Of a stretch of 64,000 bases of DNA, positions 61,201 to 64,000 are shown piece after piece. The notes below the pieces were generated by a model. The model was not told the DNA's origin and searched no databases. It saw nothing but the letters and a program-made list of their open reading frames with translations. Made by a program: the position numbers and the translations under genes. Location of the stretch: positions 186,001-250,000 of the forward strand of contig CAYQLY010000001.1 in NCBI GenBank assembly GCA_964418605.1, given 5' to 3'. Numbering within the stretch: the first letter of the stretch is position 1; each line of letters begins with the position of its first letter. The stretch comes from CAYQLY01 sp964418605. Its GTDB lineage: Bacteria > Bacteroidota > Bacteroidia > Cytophagales > Cyclobacteriaceae.

Positions 61201-64000
61201 CTCTGAAAAAGATTCGATATTAAAAGTGGCTGATTTGAAAAAATGGGCACAAGGAAAATATGTTTTGGAAATTAAGTCTAAAGATAAATACGGAGAAGAA
61301 GTAAAAGAGGTTAGTTATTTTACCGTTTATGATCCGGCTGAAAAAACACTCCCTTATCCTTCCTTATCTTGGATCGTTCCGATGAAAACTTACGTTGAGC
61401 CTGGTGATAAGGCCACTATTTTAATAGGAAGTAGTGCTGAAAACACAAAGTTGATTTATGAGTGGGAGCATAAGCAAAAAATTACCCATAAAGAATGGCT
61501 CTCGATATCAAACAGTCAACAGCTGAAACAAATACCTATTCAAGAGGATCATCGTGGTAATTTGGCTGTTCATGTGGCTTTTATCAAACATGGTAGATTG
61601 TTTACACATAGTTCAACAATTAGTGTTCCTTATACGAATAAGGAGCTTGATATTGCTTTTGAAACGTTCCGCGATAAATTGCTGCCTGGTGAAAAAGAAC
61701 AATGGAAAATTAAAATCAAAGGAAAGCAAGGCGATAAAGTAGCCGCCGAAATGGTAGCCACTTTATATGATGCATCGTTAGATGCGTTTAGACCGAATAA
61801 TTGGTCTTTTAATATTCTTAACTATTCTTATGAGACATTGGGATGGAGTAGTTCTTATGGGTTTGAATGGAGACAGGCCACGTTATATCAAGAGGATTGG
61901 AATAAGTATATATATGGCGTATCTTATAGTTATGATTACCTGAATTGGTTTGGATCACGTATGAATACCTATGATAGAGACTATTTTATTCCTAGTAGTG
62001 GCATGCAGGAAACTTCGATGCTTTCAAACAAAACTCTTGGCGAATCAAAAACTAAAGATAGCCCTAAACTTAAGCTAGATGAAGAAGTAGCAGCAGCACC
62101 TCCTGTAGAAAAAGAAGAACGTGATCTAGATGGTATCTCTCAAAGAGAAAAAAAATCAGGCTACAGTACAAATGATCAGCCACCTCTCCAAGTGCGTACC
62201 AATTTTAATGAGACTGCTTTCTTCTATCCTCATTTGGAAACGAATGCAGAAGGAGAGGTAGTTATTAGTTTTACGATACCCGAGTCTCTTACACGTTGGA
62301 AAATGTTGGGATTTGCTCATACGAAAGATTTGAAATTTGGTATGATACAAAACCAATTGATCACACAAAAAGATTTAATGATTACGGCTAATGCGCCTCG
62401 GTTTTTCCGAGAAGGTGATCAAATGAGTTTCACAGCGAAGGTGTCTAATATTTCAGATAAAGAGCTGAGTGGAACGGCACAATTAGAATTATTTGATGCA
62501 ACGACTATGCAGCCAGTTGCCTCTATTTTAAAATCTAAATCCACTCAATCGTTTGAAGCGAAGAAAGGACAAAGTGCCGGCATCAGTTGGGATATTGAAA
62601 TTCCAGATGGAATAGCTGCCATTACCTATCGCGTGATTGCCAAAGCAGGTCATTTTTCAGATGGAGAAGAAATGGCTGTGCCTGTATTGACTAATCGAAT
62701 GTTGGTAACCGAGTCACTTCCATTGCCTATTCGAAGCAAGCAAACGAAAAATTTCACGTTGGATAAATTAGTTCATAATAAATCAACAACGTTACGTAAT
62801 CACAAACTTACATTGGAGTTTACATCCAATCCAGCCTGGTATGCAGTACAAGCGCTACCATATTTGATGGAATATCCTTATGAGTGTGCCGAGCAAACCT
62901 TCAGTCGGTTTTATGCTAACAGTTTAGCTTCGCATATTGCGAATTCTAATCCTAAAATCAAAAGAGTATTTGATGCATGGAAAAATGCTCAACCTGATGC
63001 TTTGCTTTCTAACTTAGAGAAAAATCAAGAACTCAAGTCCTTGCTATTGGAAGAAACGCCTTGGGTGCATGAAGCTAAAAGCGAAACTGAACGCAAGCGA
63101 CGCATTGCTTTATTATTCGATCTTAATAAAATGGCAGATGAATTAGAAAGAGCCATTAAGAAACTTAAAAAAATGCAATACAGTAATGGTGCTTGGGGAT
63201 GGTTCGATGGCATGCCGGAAGACCGTTACATGACGCAACACATTGTAACAGGCATGGGGCATTTGGATCATTTAGGAGTTAAAAGTGTGGTTGAAAATGA
63301 TAAGGTCTTTTCAATGATAAAGCCTGCTATGTATTATTTAGATCGTCAAGTTGAAAAAGATTATCAAGAATTAAAGCGATTGGCAAAAGCAGGTAAAATT
63401 GACCTAGATGATAATCATTTGTGGAATTTGCATATTCATTATCTATATGCGCGAAGTTTCTTTAAAGATAAAATAGAGCTATCATCTGATTGTAAAGAAG
63501 CCTTTGATTATTTCAAAGGCCAAGCCCAAAAATACTGGTTAGATAATGGACGTTATCTTCAAGGGATGATTGCATTGGCATTACAACGGTACGGTGATCT
63601 AAAAACGCCGAAAGCTATTGTAGCATCCATTCGAGAACATGCTCTCAACTCTGAAGAGATGGGCATGTATTGGAAGGCAGCAGATGGGTATTGGTTTTAT
63701 TGGTATCAAGCACCAATCGAAACACAAGCCTTGATGATTGAATTGTTTGATGAAGTAGCTAACGATCAAAAAGCAGTAGATGATCTTAAAGTATGGTTGT
63801 TAAAACAAAAACAAACACAAGATTGGAAAACAACCAAAGCAACTACTGAAGCATGTTATGCTTTATTGTTGAAAGGTACCGATTGGCTAGCTAGTGATGA
63901 TATGGTGGAAATTATTGTTGGAAGCCAAAAAATAGATCCTAAAACAATGCCTGATTTAAAGATAGAAGCAGGTACAGGTTATCTTAAAACATCGTGGTCC
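58238..64000 (+). CDS. Alpha-2-macroglobulin-family protein (5' part, runs off the window)
   Basis: The frame from ATG 58238 stays open to the right edge (1921 codons). The N-terminus has a single hydrophobic segment (ILLASLILATGFILLYGF), probably a signal or anchor. An MG2 domain follows (TDRAIYRPGQTVYFKGI, about residue 669), then an A2M domain (TRWKMLGFAHTKDLKFG, about 1340) and a thioester-type motif CAEQ (C1550, in YPYECAEQTF), after which the TED helical domain begins. In place of the animal GCGEQ, the bacterial CxEQ is found, so covalent trapping of proteases is plausible. In other bacteria such a gene precedes a class A PBP (pbpC). It begins 195 bp from peptide B on the opposite strand. 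Confidence 0.93.
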   Translation, partial: MKRILLASLILATGFILLYGFNFKKIPPMKDNTYQTQWNQVYDFEKKSLPQSALKVVQEIYNQAKQDKNHAQLIKSIIFKIKLQSSYQEEELIKTLLDFQQEITIADYPVKPILHSMLAEMYWNYYEQNRYRFLNRTETVDFKPDDIRTWDLKKLVEKVIEHYQASLAQPEKTQLIDIADFDPILYMTSYGYYDETYIYQPDVKARKRRPTVYDFLAHRAVDFFMNQEAGLTKPLEEFTLANPSYLSSVNEFAKLSITTPDSMNYKFRALSILQNLIRFHMQDEEPEALVDVDLKRLAFVYTQSTDSEKEKLYMQALVELQQKYSAHTVSAQVGHLIASIFYGRGSQYNPLQPDYFKEIPEYLKTHIDQFKSSVIGKTYLTEKEIYKWDLYIAYHLCNDIIKKFPESDGAQNARSLQSSIQTKSLSMEIEQTNLPGQSFRALLEYKNVNKVYVRIIKTSYEEIEAIEKKIKTDYDDYNDSKHTVDLYTKKPVVQTYSVELPVDGDFQLHRVEIKIPQLPLGQYVVFVSPNSEFSYKENAVAYAFTTISAISYIHRTKSDHSMDFTLLHRDTGLPLAGASIQVWEKVYNYKKSKYEVRKGESFKSNVDGYFSIPQHTKDYRSFNLEIKYGEDRLKTSANSLYDYSNYAFYQNEYYPNESNYRQVSTYFFTDRAIYRPGQTVYFKGIRLEKMNKDENWKISKDKTEHVEFYDANYQKIAELNIEINDYGTFSGSFVTPMGALNGQMHIQDGYGTVYFSVEEYKRPKFEVKFEDIKGTFKLGETVSVKGNAKAYAGSNIDDAKVQYRVVRNARFPYWWYCWRGYYPSSPQVEIANGVVQTNENGEFEIKFLAKPDASITKESQPTFTYTVYADVTDQNGETRSSSKYVSIGYTALLVKVEMPEQLNRTEEHEFQIKTTNLEYQHEPAKGTITVHRLKNPVKAFRDRLWTRPDFFVMKREEFYKEFPYDVYDNESDYYQWEKEKEVLSFSFNSEKDSILKVADLKKWAQGKYVLEIKSKDKYGEEVKEVSYFTVYDPAEKTLPYPSLSWIVPMKTYVEPGDKATILIGSSAENTKLIYEWEHKQKITHKEWLSISNSQQLKQIPIQEDHRGNLAVHVAFIKHGRLFTHSSTISVPYTNKELDIAFETFRDKLLPGEKEQWKIKIKGKQGDKVAAEMVATLYDASLDAFRPNNWSFNILNYSYETLGWSSSYGFEWRQATLYQEDWNKYIYGVSYSYDYLNWFGSRMNTYDRDYFIPSSGMQETSMLSNKTLGESKTKDSPKLKLDEEVAAAPPVEKEERDLDGISQREKKSGYSTNDQPPLQVRTNFNETAFFYPHLETNAEGEVVISFTIPESLTRWKMLGFAHTKDLKFGMIQNQLITQKDLMITANAPRFFREGDQMSFTAKVSNISDKELSGTAQLELFDATTMQPVASILKSKSTQSFEAKKGQSAGISWDIEIPDGIAAITYRVIAKAGHFSDGEEMAVPVLTNRMLVTESLPLPIRSKQTKNFTLDKLVHNKSTTLRNHKLTLEFTSNPAWYAVQALPYLMEYPYECAEQTFSRFYANSLASHIANSNPKIKRVFDAWKNAQPDALLSNLEKNQELKSLLLEETPWVHEAKSETERKRRIALLFDLNKMADELERAIKKLKKMQYSNGAWGWFDGMPEDRYMTQHIVTGMGHLDHLGVKSVVENDKVFSMIKPAMYYLDRQVEKDYQELKRLAKAGKIDLDDNHLWNLHIHYLYARSFFKDKIELSSDCKEAFDYFKGQAQKYWLDNGRYLQGMIALALQRYGDLKTPKAIVASIREHALNSEEMGMYWKAADGYWFYWYQAPIETQALMIELFDEVANDQKAVDDLKVWLLKQKQTQDWKTTKATTEACYALLLKGTDWLASDDMVEIIVGSQKIDPKTMPDLKIEAGTGYLKTSWS

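Overview
The window is AT-rich DNA from a member of the Bacteroidota. It carries T9SS type B (gliding-motility-associated) C-terminal sorting domains, a PorW/SprE-like lipoprotein, two-component-regulator beta-propellers fused to SpoIIE, a PG_1098-type methyltransferase, the tig-clpP-clpX order, and several promoters with the Bacteroidota -7 box TAnnTTTG. I cannot name the genus. The T9SS genes point to a free-living or surface-associated cytophagal, chitinophagal or flavobacterial lineage rather than a reduced endosymbiont.

Layout. 1-2507: rimM 3' end, a class V aminotransferase, aroQ and xerD. 2508-9416: a cluster of four paralogous secreted leucine-rich-repeat/PKD/Ig-like proteins with T9SS sorting domains. 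Each gene has its own hairpin terminator, and an orphan IS1-InsA-like zinc-ribbon/HTH gene sits in the middle. 9541-16812: housekeeping block with eno, clpX-clpP-tig, tRNA-Leu(TAG) and a bifunctional (p)ppGpp synthetase/hydrolase. 16851-19315: a lone urocanate hydratase with a methyltransferase. 19316-28394: accessory region of small hypothetical genes, mostly on the + strand, separated by recurring short hairpin repeats (REP-like) and a decayed dispersed repeat. It also has a double-domain methylglyoxal-synthase-like protein, a GNAT, a peroxiredoxin-like protein and a HEAT-repeat protein. 28395-45812: a giant propeller-SpoIIE sensor phosphatase, a saccharopine-dehydrogenase-like enzyme, folE with a PTPS/QueD gene, ftsQ and ftsA (without ftsZ), asd, a 5'-nucleotidase split over two genes in C-then-N order, an ABC exporter and an enoyl-CoA hydratase. 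45822-57575: PorW/SprE-like lipoprotein, a Yip1-like membrane protein, a degenerate LytM factor with bactofilin, AtpZ-like proteins, an RND exporter, a FAD dehydrogenase, a CoA-binding protein, a CDGSH protein and gyrB. 57576-58237: two short, tandem, divergently leadered precursor-peptide genes. 58238-64000: the 5' part of a giant alpha-2-macroglobulin-family gene running off the window.

How the parts fit. The secreted LRR proteins depend on type IX secretion, and the PorW-like lipoprotein is a T9SS component. FtsQ/FtsA, the degenerate LytM/bactofilin pair and the alpha-2-macroglobulin concern the cell envelope. The most novel item is the pair of 45- and 52-residue peptides at 57625-58042. 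They share a KKL-x-LNK-x-TI leader, a GG, and a Thr/Ser-containing core ending in C-x-C-P. Each is preceded by a nearly identical ~75-nt 5' leader that can fold. They look like ribosomally made, modified natural-product (class I lanthipeptide-like) precursors with no modification enzymes in the window.
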